Shown here: in pieces, positions 17,201-23,939 of the stretch
Position numbering within the stretch: the stretch's first letter is position 1
Layout of the letters: each line of letters starts with the position of its first letter
From: Flavobacterium sp. A45
GTDB lineage: Bacteria; Bacteroidota; Bacteroidia; Flavobacteriales; Flavobacteriaceae
NCBI RefSeq assembly: GCF_002001005.1
Contig: NZ_MUNX01000082.1
Span: 1-41,693 of the forward strand
DNA: 41,693 bases
Direction of reading: 5' to 3'
The notes under the pieces: model-generated
Told to the model about the DNA's origin: nothing
Seen by the model: the letters and a program-made list of their open reading frames with translations, nothing else
The model's database searches: none
Translations under genes and position numbers: made by a program

Positions 17201-18017
17201 AGTATGCATCAAGGTTTGTCTTTTTAACATCCTGATTATAGTAAATCTCTTTATCATTCAAAAATATTTTCAACCCTTGACCAGCTCCAAAATTCAATAA
17301 TAAAAATTTCTTTTCAGGTGAATCAATAAAAGTTTGTGCATAAATAATACCATTCCCATATTCGCTTTCATTTATAAAAAATTGATAAGCATCGTCTTCA
17401 ATATTTTTAGGATTGTACCAACCAATTTTGCCGTTACTGTTGGCATCAAAAAGTTTATCATTTTTGGTATAATTTTCAGCTTCATACTCTATATCTAAAC
17501 CACTACCATTTAAATTTTCAAAAACACCACAAAACTGCCATTCATTTATTGCTCCTATATCTGCAAATGATTTTTTAGCCTCTTCAAATTGCATTCTTTT
17601 GCGCTCAAAAACTCCTTTTCTATACTTAACGATAGGTAAGTCCTTAAACTTTGGCGAAGAAGCTAGATAATCAATCTTTTTATAAGTAAGATCATTGCTA
17701 GCATCAGTCGAAATATTACAAAGTATAATATCTCTATTAATAAAAGGTGCTATATAATATTGTGAATTGGGAAGTTTTTCTAAATTTTTGATCAATGTTT
17801 CATCAAAATTTATCTTACCAGATTCTTCATCAATAAAAGCATCCAAAAACAACAAATCAATATTTGTTGTTTTACTTTTGCCAAACTGTTTGTCAAATAA
17901 GATCCTGGCTTCTTCTCGTTTATTATTAATCAATAAATTAAGAATGTTTGTATAATCTGCTTGAGAATAAATAAAATTGGTAAACAATAATAAAAATAAA
18001 ATAGTAGTTTTTTTCAT
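14265..18017 (-). CDS. Large secreted TPR/DUF3857/transglutaminase-like protein
   Basis: A 1250-residue exported protein (signal peptide MKKTTILFLLLFTNFIYSQ). Order of parts: helical repeats near the start; a beta-sandwich, jelly-roll-like region at about 165-330 (EYEAENYTKNDKLFD through FKLATTGGNDYFSAQL); TPR-like helices to about 640; DUF3857 at about 690-850 (RISYVYEITSESGIEKMKEYS, then LVFSNLKVGDVIYIEYERID); and a transglutaminase-like domain with Cys934 in LGDCKDVSTLF, His976 in EFNHCIVQ and Asp994 in LELTDKYLPY, a complete Cys-His-Asp set. A C-terminal beta domain follows. DUF3857/transglutaminase proteins are common in Bacteroidota envelopes, with no known substrate. It lies 25 nt after pcm and is probably cotranscribed with it. 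Confidence 0.88.
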   Translation of the reverse strand: MKKTTILFLLLFTNFIYSQADYTNILNLLINNKREEARILFDKQFGKSKTTNIDLLFLDAFIDEESGKINFDETLIKNLEKLPNSQYYIAPFINRDIILCNISTDASNDLTYKKIDYLASSPKFKDLPIVKYRKGVFERKRMQFEEAKKSFADIGAINEWQFCGVFENLNGSGLDIEYEAENYTKNDKLFDANSNGKIGWYNPKNIEDDAYQFFINESEYGNGIIYAQTFIDSPEKKFLLLNFGAGQGLKIFLNDKEIYYNQDVKKTNLDAYSIKIDLEKGVNRLLFKLATTGGNDYFSAQLKNLDTSFPSELKFSKTFQPYTISKSENTETEVLKLDYEQYFDDLVKKYPNNLLYKLYQFTAYESNNKTVNAYEAIEGLDKKYPNSSFIGSYFLRYYNLVGDEDQKKQEILKNIEKNDLDYYFVSVSKIIDSKWIQNSTIADLEAYRDRSKKYKQRFCELMFDFMIASKKEDIEGMLRMLGDIDKDTFGSEKLKIASANLYSSLKNDKAKTISLLEEMSKGKIINEVDNLLINYYNELNDKASVERIIKRRVDEYPYINVFRNDYITILTNENKYEEALSAVDENLRNFPYSFTNMEKKAAIYNLMKNNKEAEKYIRQSLIHNSGNGTLRKQLYDISNIPNEIDEIATKDIYKLVKARRNSKLKSDYGVVLLLDEYIVNVFPEGGRKSRISYVYEITSESGIEKMKEYSINLNYNTVLKSEIIKTDETIVPAEQGDNLLVFSNLKVGDVIYIEYERIDNGTGRFYKDFNLSCYFDSDYPSTEAIFGLISPVECQYYTNFSNGDVVPTTRKLNGKNCSIWKRTNIPALPLKEDYSPISSDLTNAIEVGTLKSWSDISNWYSDLVKKNLKLDKITKDTFNAIFPKGVASLSDEEKAKAIYAYIEKNITYSSLDFRQSGYVPQKPSKTITTKLGDCKDVSTLFVALSEYAGLKSNLVLVSTNDNGFNSMRLPSLEFNHCIVQTRIDNKIVFLELTDKYLPYRMLPTSLYKANALVISFDKKENEKSILIKIPFDSTIENILKTSSVVTLDEKSKIFVNTHTIEGATKSYYNELFSDGTTEDVREKEIEKGYNKQLQKVISLESVKLVSNEMFDKGLTYETKFSISENLQKVGGLKITEIPFIDKVYTRDIIATENRKSDINYYNYENNNKYESEVILNIPEDKKFSEIPESKTFSFKNQNYTLKFELIKNNSLKIKRDVTIVWDNIAPKDYLEYKKFVEEVIAAEEQIVGFK

Positions 18018-18042
18018 GAATTTTGATTGGTTAAATAGCTTT

Positions 18043-18684
18043 TTAATTTTTATCTTCTAATAAAGGAACAAAACGAAACTCTCCAAATTCATGTTTTTCA
18101 AATTGCTTTTCATTGACGCGGATTAACAATGTCATAATTTGAACATCCTCACCCAACGGAATAACGAGCCTTCCTCCTATTTTCAGTTGAGCCATCAAAG
18201 GTTGCGGGATTATTGGAGCACCAGCAGTAACAATAATACTGTCAAACGGAGCGTGATTCGGCAACCCTTTATAACCATCACCAAAAGAAAGATGCTTGGG
18301 ACGAATACCTAGCTTGGGCAGTAAAGCTGATGTTTGTTTGAACAACTCATTTTGTCTTTCTATACTAAATACCTGAGCGCCCACCAAACACAAAACGGCA
18401 GTTTGATATCCGGAACCTGTTCCAATTTCCAAAACTTTATGTCCTTTTTTTATTTCCAACAACTGCGTCTGAAAAGCAACAGTATAAGGCTGGGAAATTG
18501 TCTGACCTGCCGCAATAGGAAAAGCCTTATCTTGATAAGCATAATCTTCAAAACTTGAATTTAAAAATAAATGACGAGGGATTTTTTTAATAGCTTCCAA
18601 GACATTCTTATCAGTAATCCCTTTTTGTTGCAAAACGGTTACTAATTGATTACGAAGTCCTTGATGCTTGGCTGTATCTTTCAA
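18043..18684 (-). CDS. pcm: Protein-L-isoaspartate O-methyltransferase
   Basis: A 213-residue SAM-dependent enzyme that methylates isoaspartyl residues in damaged proteins. Diagnostic segments are the N-terminal helices (HQGLRNQLVTVLQQKGI), IPRHLFLNSSFEDYAYQDKAFPI, the PCMT motif GQTISQPYTVAFQTQLLE, the SAM loop VLEIGTGSGYQTAVL, and GDGYKGLPNHAPFDSIIVTAGAPIIPQPLMAQLKIGGRLVIPLG. The start appears to be TTG at 18684: there is no ATG before the conserved KHQGLRNQL block and homologs begin at the same place. A -7 box lies 21 nt upstream. The gene leads into the large DUF3857 gene after 25 nt. Confidence 0.95.
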   Translation of the reverse strand: MKDTAKHQGLRNQLVTVLQQKGITDKNVLEAIKKIPRHLFLNSSFEDYAYQDKAFPIAAGQTISQPYTVAFQTQLLEIKKGHKVLEIGTGSGYQTAVLCLVGAQVFSIERQNELFKQTSALLPKLGIRPKHLSFGDGYKGLPNHAPFDSIIVTAGAPIIPQPLMAQLKIGGRLVIPLGEDVQIMTLLIRVNEKQFEKHEFGEFRFVPLLEDKN

Positions 18685-18705
18685 AATTTAAGTTTTTATT
18701 TAAAG

Positions 18706-18713
18706 CAAAAATA
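18706..18713 (-). promoter_or_regulatory. -7 box of the pcm promoter
   Basis: The minus strand reads TATTTTTG, an exact consensus. A TTG lies 23 nt upstream of it. The predicted transcript start is about 15 nt before the TTG start codon of pcm. Confidence 0.5.
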
Positions 18714-18803
18714 GAAAACTAAATCAATTTTTAATTCAAAATAAAATCTAATTCCATTCCTAAAATAATAATACATTACACTAGAATTTAATATTTTTAT
18801 AAA

Positions 18804-18833
18804 TTGGAATTTCTTATTTTATTACTATTTTTG
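18804..18833 (+). promoter_or_regulatory. Promoter of the Gfo/Idh oxidoreductase gene
   Basis: TTG at 18804-18806, a 19-nt spacer, and TATTTTTG at 18826-18833: a complete Bacteroidota promoter ending 16 nt before the ATG. Confidence 0.8.
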
Positions 18834-18849
18834 TGGAAACATCATTATT

Positions 18850-19815
18850 ATGCTGAAAATTGGAGTATTGGGTGCTGGTCATCTCGGTAAAATACATTTG
18901 CGTTTATTACAACAATCTAAAAAGTATGAATTAGTAGGTTTTTATGACCCCAATCAAGAAAACGCTGAAAAAATAAGTAAAGAATTTGGATATAAAAATT
19001 TCAGTACTATAGCAACATTGATTCATGCAGTTGATGTTATTGATATAGTCACTCCTACTCTTTCTCATTACAAATGTGCCAAAGTAGCCATCAAATCAGG
19101 CAAACATGTTTTTATTGAAAAACCCATTTCCAATACGGTTGAAGAAGCCGAAGAAATCATTGCTCTTGCCAAAGAATACAATATAAAAGGTCAGGTTGGA
19201 CATGTCGAAAGGTTCAACCCTGCATTTACAGCAACCAAAAACATGATTGAAAACCCAATGTTTATCGAAACACATCGATTGGCAGAATTCAATCCTCGTG
19301 GTACTGATGTTCCTGTTGTTTTGGATTTAATGATACACGATATTGATGCTATTTTAAGCGTCGTTAAATCAAAAGTAAAAAACATCAATGCCAGCGGAGT
19401 TTCTGTAATAAGTGACACTCCAGATATTGCCAATGCCCGAATTGAATTCGAAAATGGTTGTGTAGCCAATTTAACCGCGAGCCGAATTTCAATGAAAAAC
19501 ATGCGTAAATCGCGTTTTTTTCAAAAAGATGCCTATATCTCTGTTGATTTTCTGGAAAAAAGATGTGAAGTGGTAAAAATGAAAGATGCTCCAGAAGTTC
19601 CTGGCGATTTTGACATGATTTTACAAAATGCAGAGGGAGTAAAAAAACAAATTTATTTCTCTAATCCTGATGTAGAACAAAATAATGCTATACTTGACGA
19701 ATTGGAATCTTTTGCAGATGCCATCAATAACGATACTACTCCAGTAGTTACTTTGGAACAAGCTACAGAAGCTTTGAGAGTAGCGTATCAAATTATAGAT
19801 TGTTTTAAAAAATAA
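18850..19815 (+). CDS. Gfo/Idh/MocA family oxidoreductase
   Basis: A 321-residue NAD(P)-dependent oxidoreductase. The N-terminal Rossmann fold starts with IGVLGAGHLGKIHLRLL (GAGHLG at residues 7-12) and continues with GFYDPNQENAE, VDVIDIVTPTLSHYKCA and the family motif KHVFIEKPISNTVEEAEEI, whose Glu-Lys-Pro includes the conserved lysine. The C-terminal alpha/beta domain has GHVERFNPAF, RGTDVPVVLDLMIHDIDAIL (conserved His-Asp-Asp in the active-site position) and a long antiparallel sheet. Substrates are usually sugars or sugar nucleotides, but cannot be assigned here. It has its own full promoter and a hairpin terminator follows, so it is probably monocistronic. Confidence 0.9.
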   Translation: MLKIGVLGAGHLGKIHLRLLQQSKKYELVGFYDPNQENAEKISKEFGYKNFSTIATLIHAVDVIDIVTPTLSHYKCAKVAIKSGKHVFIEKPISNTVEEAEEIIALAKEYNIKGQVGHVERFNPAFTATKNMIENPMFIETHRLAEFNPRGTDVPVVLDLMIHDIDAILSVVKSKVKNINASGVSVISDTPDIANARIEFENGCVANLTASRISMKNMRKSRFFQKDAYISVDFLEKRCEVVKMKDAPEVPGDFDMILQNAEGVKKQIYFSNPDVEQNNAILDELESFADAINNDTTPVVTLEQATEALRVAYQIIDCFKK

Positions 19816-19835
19816 AAACCAAAAAATATACATTG

Positions 19836-19883
19836 AAAGTTTAAAGTTTAAAGTCAATCATTCGTCTTTAAATTTTAAACTTT
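19836..19883 (+). terminator. Terminator hairpin between the Gfo/Idh gene and hbd
   Basis: An 18-bp stem, AAAGTTTAAAGTTTAAAG (19836-19853) with CTTTAAATTTTAAACTTT (19866-19883), has one G-U pair, a 12-nt loop and a following T run. The 5' arm consists of GTTTAAA heptamers. Confidence 0.8.
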
Positions 19884-19905
19884 TTTAACTTTAAAATACA
19901 AAAAA

Positions 19906-20793
19906 ATGAAAATTATAGCTGTAATCGGAGCAGGAACTATGGGTAATGGAATAGCTCATACTTTTGCACAAAGTGGTTTCACCGTAAAATTAATTGATGT
20001 TTCCGAAAAATCATTGGATAAAGGAATGGCAACAATAGCAGCCAATTTAGACCGAATGGTTTCAAAAGGAACCATAACCGAAGAAGACAAAGCGAAAACA
20101 ATCACCAATATTATTACCTATACCGACATCAAAGATGGTGTTGTTGGAGTTGATTTAGTAGTTGAAGCCGCTACAGAAAATGTAGAATTAAAATTAAATA
20201 TTTTCAAACAATTAAACGAAGCTTGCTCTCACAATACTATTTTAGCTACTAATACTTCATCTATTTCAATTACTCAAATTGGAGCTGTAGTAGCACATCC
20301 AGAACGTGTAATAGGAATGCACTTTATGAATCCGGTGCCAATTATGAAACTGGTAGAAATCATTCGTGGATATAACACAAGTGATGAAGTGACCAACATC
20401 ATCATGAAGCTATCCGAAAAACTAGGTAAAGTTCCTGTTGAAGTTAACGATTATCCAGGTTTTGTAGCAAACAGAATTTTGATGCCAATGATTAATGAGG
20501 CGATTGAAACGTTATACAATAAAGTAGCAGGTGTTTATGAAATTGACACTGTAATGAAACTGGGAATGGGGCACCCAATGGGTCCTTTGCAACTAGCCGA
20601 TTTCATTGGTCTTGACGTTTGTCTTGCCATATTAAATGTAATGTACGACGGTTTCAAAAACCCAAAATATGCTCCTTGTCCGTTATTGGTAAATATGGTG
20701 AGGGCTGGAAAATTGGGAGTGAAATCAGGCGAAGGTTTTTATGATTATAGCGAAAGTAAAAAGGCTGAAAAGATTTCGAAACAGTTTGTTTAA
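19906..20793 (+). CDS. 3-hydroxybutyryl-CoA dehydrogenase
   Basis: A 295-residue stand-alone 3-hydroxyacyl-CoA dehydrogenase that oxidises or reduces 3-hydroxybutyryl-CoA/acetoacetyl-CoA with NAD(H). It has the GAGTMGNGIAHTFAQ dinucleotide motif at residues 7-21, VDLVVEAATEN, TNTSSISITQIG, the active-site HFMNPVPIMKLVEIIRG (catalytic His-Glu region), and NDYPGFVANRILMPMINEA opening the C-terminal helical domain. AGVYEIDTVMKLGMGHPMGPLQLADFIGLD is the typical second-domain block. Length and layout match Hbd/PaaH-type enzymes. No thiolase or crotonase is in the window, so direction and pathway (butyrate-type synthesis or beta-oxidation) are open; the adjacent PH-domain gene gives no clue. Confidence 0.9.
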   Translation: MKIIAVIGAGTMGNGIAHTFAQSGFTVKLIDVSEKSLDKGMATIAANLDRMVSKGTITEEDKAKTITNIITYTDIKDGVVGVDLVVEAATENVELKLNIFKQLNEACSHNTILATNTSSISITQIGAVVAHPERVIGMHFMNPVPIMKLVEIIRGYNTSDEVTNIIMKLSEKLGKVPVEVNDYPGFVANRILMPMINEAIETLYNKVAGVYEIDTVMKLGMGHPMGPLQLADFIGLDVCLAILNVMYDGFKNPKYAPCPLLVNMVRAGKLGVKSGEGFYDYSESKKAEKISKQFV

Positions 20794-20818
20794 AACATTT
20801 TAAGTTTAATCAATTGAA

Positions 20819-21403
20819 ATGTCTGACAAACAAAGTTTAGGTAAGAAGCTAGAAAATGAGCTAGAAAATGAGCTAGAAAAAGATGAAGTCTTAATTTGGT
20901 CTGATTATCCAAAACAAAGTTTTCAAATAGTATTTGAAGACCTTATAATTATACCATTTTTAACAATCATTTTTTTTATAGGTGTCTATCTGCTCATTAT
21001 GGTTTTAAACTTTGACGCAAACAAAGACTTAATTATTTTTTCAATTTTTACTGTTGTTATCTCTATTTTATTAATAAATTACAGATATGTTCAAAAAGTA
21101 AATATTCAAAAAAAATCAATTTACGGATTAACATCAAAAAGAGTAATTATAATTGCCAACAATAAAATAAAATCTCTAGATTTAATTCACATTAAAGAAA
21201 TTTCATTTGTAGAACATCCCTTTAATTTTAAATATGGTTCTGTTATATTCGGTGAACCTGAAAATATTTTTGGAAGTTCAAATGAACCTTTTAAGTTTAA
21301 CAATCGTGGAGGATTAAATTTAAAAAGAGATGATTTTGCATTTGATTTTATTACTGACACAAAAAAAATATATCATTTGATTGAATCTAAGATCAATAAA
21401 TAA
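20819..21403 (+). CDS. Membrane protein with bacterial PH-like domain
   Basis: A 194-residue protein. A hydrophilic N-terminal helix (KLENELENELEKDEVLIWSDYPKQ) is followed by two membrane segments (about residues 40-62 and 70-86: IIPFLTIIFFIGVYLLIMVL and DLIIFSIFTVVISILLINY). A cytoplasmic beta domain then carries the bPH pattern: YGLTSKRVIIIANNKIKSLDLIHIKEISF, KYGSVIFG, and a closing helix. Proteins of this plan are membrane-associated with unknown roles. The N-terminus is encoded by a tandem 12-bp repeat that adds Leu-Glu-Asn-Glu units. It lies 25 nt after hbd and 17 nt before yggS, so the three are probably one operon. Confidence 0.75.
   Translation: MSDKQSLGKKLENELENELEKDEVLIWSDYPKQSFQIVFEDLIIIPFLTIIFFIGVYLLIMVLNFDANKDLIIFSIFTVVISILLINYRYVQKVNIQKKSIYGLTSKRVIIIANNKIKSLDLIHIKEISFVEHPFNFKYGSVIFGEPENIFGSSNEPFKFNNRGGLNLKRDDFAFDFITDTKKIYHLIESKINK
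20847..20880 (+). repeat. In-frame 12-bp tandem repeat
   Basis: AGCTAGAAAATG occurs twice exactly (20847-20858, 20859-20870), followed by ten more bases of a third unit. It encodes a repeating LENE tetrapeptide, so changes in copy number keep the reading frame. Confidence 0.9.
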
Positions 21404-21420
21404 TTTATAATCACTAACAA

Positions 21421-22080
21421 ATGTCCATTCAGCAAAACCTTCTCCATATAAAATCAACTCTTCCAGAGCATGTCACTCTGGTAGCGGTTTCCAAAACCAA
21501 ACCCGTTTCTGATCTAATGGAAGCCTATAATGCTGGTCAACGCATTTTTGGAGAAAACAAAATTCAGGAAATGGTAGATAAATGGGAACAAATGCCCAAA
21601 GATATCGAATGGCATATGATTGGACACGTACAAACCAATAAGGTCAAATACATGGCTTCTTTTGTGAGCTTAATTCATGGAGTGGACAGTTTAAAATTAT
21701 TGGAAGAAATTAATAAACAAGCTCTAAAAAACAATAGAATTATAGATTGTTTGCTACAAATATACATCGCCGAAGAAGAATCAAAATTTGGACTTGACGA
21801 AGAAGAACTGTCTGCACTCCTATCTTCAACTGCTTTAAAAGAGTTGAAAAACATCCGAATTGTTGGTTTAATGGGAATGGCAACTTTTACGGATAATCAA
21901 AACCAAATCAAAAAGGAATTTTCGCATTTGAAATCTATTTTTGATGGATTACAATCACTGCAAACTGCAAACTGTAAACTGCAAACTGTTTCCATGGGAA
22001 TGTCTGGCGATTATCAATTATCAATTGCATGTGGCAGTACAATGGTTCGGATTGGAAGTAGTATCTTTGGAGGGAGATAA
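21421..22080 (+). CDS. yggS: YggS family PLP homeostasis protein
   Basis: A 219-residue single-domain TIM-barrel protein of the YggS/PLPBP family, which binds pyridoxal 5'-phosphate and buffers its supply rather than catalysing a known reaction. The PLP lysine is in LVAVSKTKP (Lys26 of VSK). Other family blocks are AGQRIFGENKIQEMVDKWEQMP, WHMIGHVQTNKVKY, KFGLDEEEL, GLMGMATFTDN and MGMSGDYQLSIACGSTMVRIGSSIFGGR at the C-terminus, which forms the phosphate site. Between the last helix and MGMSGDY the protein carries an extra-looking LQTANCKLQT stretch encoded by four CAAACTG-type heptamers. It follows the PH-domain gene by 17 nt. Confidence 0.93.
   Translation: MSIQQNLLHIKSTLPEHVTLVAVSKTKPVSDLMEAYNAGQRIFGENKIQEMVDKWEQMPKDIEWHMIGHVQTNKVKYMASFVSLIHGVDSLKLLEEINKQALKNNRIIDCLLQIYIAEEESKFGLDEEELSALLSSTALKELKNIRIVGLMGMATFTDNQNQIKKEFSHLKSIFDGLQSLQTANCKLQTVSMGMSGDYQLSIACGSTMVRIGSSIFGGR
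21961..21988 (+). repeat. Heptanucleotide tandem repeat inside yggS
   Basis: Four consecutive 7-bp units: CAAACTG, CAAACTG, TAAACTG, CAAACTG. Seven is not a multiple of three, so loss or gain of one unit would shift the yggS frame before its conserved C-terminus. Confidence 0.92.
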
Positions 22081-22087
22081 AATTATT

Positions 22088-22125
22088 CAATTGCAAAAAT
22101 CAATGGCAATTGCAAAAATCAATTT
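22088..22125 (+). repeat. Direct repeat with 19-bp period upstream of the four-helix-bundle gene
   Basis: CAATTGCAAAAATCAAT occurs at 22088-22104 and again at 22107-22123. Its AAAAATCAATT core is the reverse complement of the core of the downstream repeats at 22529-22565. Confidence 0.88.
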
Positions 22126-22136
22126 TAAAAGTAAAA

Positions 22137-22508
22137 ATGGATATCAATAAACCAAAATTTGCAAAAATATTCAATTTTGAAGACCGATTAGTAAGATTTG
22201 CTGGAGAGTGCATCATTTTTAGCCGTAAATTAGAAAAAACATTTGAACATGATTACTATAAAAATCAACTTATTAGATCATCAGGCAGTTCTTCTTTAAA
22301 TTATGGTGAAGCTCAAGGTACGATTACTGATAAAGATTTTATTTTTAAAATTTCATTGAGTATAAAAGAACTTAAAGAATCTAGAAATTCATTAAAAATT
22401 CTTGATTATATAAAGGCTGGAATTGAAGAAGAAAGAAATGATTTATTAACCGAAGTTGAAGAATTAATAGCTATTTCTTCAAAAATGATGAATAATAAAA
22501 GAATATAA
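22137..22508 (+). CDS. Four-helix-bundle protein (S23 / 23S rRNA intervening-sequence type)
   Basis: A 123-residue all-helical protein. It matches the S23/four-helix-bundle family: FNFEDRLVRFAGECIIFSRKL (helix 1), HDYYKNQLIRSSGSSSLNYGEAQG (helix 2 with the family's QLIRSSGS..NYGEA motif), KDFIFKISLSIKELKESRNSLKIL (helix 3) and NDLLTEVEELIAISSKMM (helix 4). The family was first met inside 23S rRNA intervening sequences and includes the Avd accessory proteins of diversity-generating retroelements; no reverse transcriptase is present here. The ATG at 22137 fits the family start better than the TTG at 22110, which lies in a repeat. The gene is bracketed by inverted arrays of 19-bp-period repeats. 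Confidence 0.87.
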   Translation: MDINKPKFAKIFNFEDRLVRFAGECIIFSRKLEKTFEHDYYKNQLIRSSGSSSLNYGEAQGTITDKDFIFKISLSIKELKESRNSLKILDYIKAGIEEERNDLLTEVEELIAISSKMMNNKRI

Positions 22509-22539
22509 AAATCAATTGAAAAATTTAAAATTGATTTTT
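22507..22539 (+). terminator. Hairpin at the end of the four-helix-bundle gene
   Basis: AAAAATCAATT (22507-22517, overlapping the stop codon) pairs with AATTGATTTTT (22529-22539). It may terminate the small gene, and it is built from the same repeat unit as its surroundings. Confidence 0.5.
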
Positions 22540-22565
22540 GATATTGTAATTGATTTTTGATATTG
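22529..22565 (+). repeat. Direct repeat with 19-bp period downstream of the four-helix-bundle gene
   Basis: AATTGATTTTTGATATTG occurs exactly at 22529-22546 and at 22548-22565. The second copy ends three bases before the start codon of the exonuclease gene. Confidence 0.9.
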
Positions 22566-22568
22566 AAT

Positions 22569-23930
22569 ATGTACGCAATACTCGACATAGAAACCACTGG
22601 AGGACAATTCAACGAAGAAGGGATTACGGAGATTGCTATCTATAAATTTGATGGACATGAAATCGTAGATCAGTTTATCAGTTTAATCAACCCAGAAATC
22701 CCAATTCAGCCGTTTGTGGTCAAACTCACCGGTATCAACAATGAGATGCTTCGCGGTGCTCCAAAGTTTTTTGAAGTGGCCAAACGCATTATCGAAATGA
22801 CAAACGACTGCGTACTTGTAGCTCACAATGCCTCTTTCGATTATAGAATTCTTCGCACAGAGTTTCGTAGATTGGGATATGATTTCAACATCAAAACACT
22901 TTGTACCGTAGAATTATCCCAACGATTGATGCCAGAACAACCCTCCCATAGTTTGGGTAAATTAGTTCGTGCACTAGGAATTCCAATGGCTGACAGACAC
23001 AGAGCTAGCGGTGATGCAATGGCAACAGTCAAACTTTTCAAGATGCTTTTGGATAAAGATCTCGAAAAAACCATCACAAAAGAGCTTATAAAATTTGAAG
23101 TTATCAAAGGCGTATCTCCCAAATTATTGGACATTATCGAAAGTCTGCCTTCCAAAACCGGAATTTATTACATCCATCGCGAAGATGGCAGTATTATATT
23201 TATCGGACAAAGCAAAAATATCAAAAAAAGAGTTAATCAGCATTTTACAGGTATAACCACAAGCTCAAAAAAAATCCAAGCCGAGGTATTCACCGTAACT
23301 TTTGAGGAAACAGGAAGTGAATTGATTGCTCTATTGAAAGAGTCTGAGGAAATAAAGAAAAACAGTCCCATTTACAACCGAATGGCACGAAAAAATACTT
23401 TGCCCTGGGCTATTTATGCAGAAAAAGACCCAAATGGATATTTGAACTTAAAACTTCAAAAAGCCGATGGACGAAAAAAAGAAATAACAGCATTTGCCAA
23501 CCAACAGGAAGGAAAAAGTGCTCTCAGCCGCATCACTACCACTTATCTGCTGTGCCCAAAACTTACCGGGCTTTCTACTTCAAAAACTCCCTGCTCACAG
23601 AATGATAACAATCAATGTGATGGCGCTTGCATCGGACAAATAACTTCCGAAGAATACAATTCTAGAGTTCAGGTTTTTATCGACAAAAATCTTTTCGATA
23701 ACAAAAACATGATTATCATTGATAAAGGCAGAAAAACCGGGGAACACAGCGCAATATTAATCGAGAAAGGAATATGCAAAGGATATGCCTTTTATGATTT
23801 GAATTACCAAATCATAAACCCCGAAATCCTAAAAAACATCCTGGTCCCAATACCGAATAATAGAAATACCAGAGCATGCATTCAAGGCTATTTGAGAAAA
23901 AACAGGGTACAGAAAATTATTAATTTTTAA
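22569..23930 (+). CDS. DEDDh exonuclease fused to a GIY-YIG nuclease domain
   Basis: A 453-residue two-nuclease protein. Residues 1-165 form a DnaQ-like 3'-5' exonuclease with a complete DEDDh set: Asp6 and Glu8 in LDIETTGG, Asp91 in HNASFDYRIL, His144 and Asp149 in HRASGDAMAT. Residues about 193-280 form a UvrC-type GIY-YIG domain: SKTGIYYIHREDGSIIFIGQSKNIKKRVNQHFTG (GIYYI at 198-202, Arg221 in the catalytic position). The remainder includes a Cys pair in CDGACIG. The plan resembles DnaQ-Cho style fusions linked to repair. I chose the ATG at 22569 over the TTG at 22557, which is inside a repeat. The channel gene follows after 9 nt. Confidence 0.9.
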   Translation: MYAILDIETTGGQFNEEGITEIAIYKFDGHEIVDQFISLINPEIPIQPFVVKLTGINNEMLRGAPKFFEVAKRIIEMTNDCVLVAHNASFDYRILRTEFRRLGYDFNIKTLCTVELSQRLMPEQPSHSLGKLVRALGIPMADRHRASGDAMATVKLFKMLLDKDLEKTITKELIKFEVIKGVSPKLLDIIESLPSKTGIYYIHREDGSIIFIGQSKNIKKRVNQHFTGITTSSKKIQAEVFTVTFEETGSELIALLKESEEIKKNSPIYNRMARKNTLPWAIYAEKDPNGYLNLKLQKADGRKKEITAFANQQEGKSALSRITTTYLLCPKLTGLSTSKTPCSQNDNNQCDGACIGQITSEEYNSRVQVFIDKNLFDNKNMIIIDKGRKTGEHSAILIEKGICKGYAFYDLNYQIINPEILKNILVPIPNNRNTRACIQGYLRKNRVQKIINF

Positions 23931-23939
23931 TAATCAAAA

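Noticed and set aside
22137..22508. Accessory gene (avd) of a diversity-generating retroelement
   Set aside because: No reverse transcriptase, template repeat or variable repeat pair is present anywhere in the window.
22088..22565. CRISPR array
   Set aside because: Only two repeat units per side with a 2-nt or shorter gap; there are no spacers and no cas genes.
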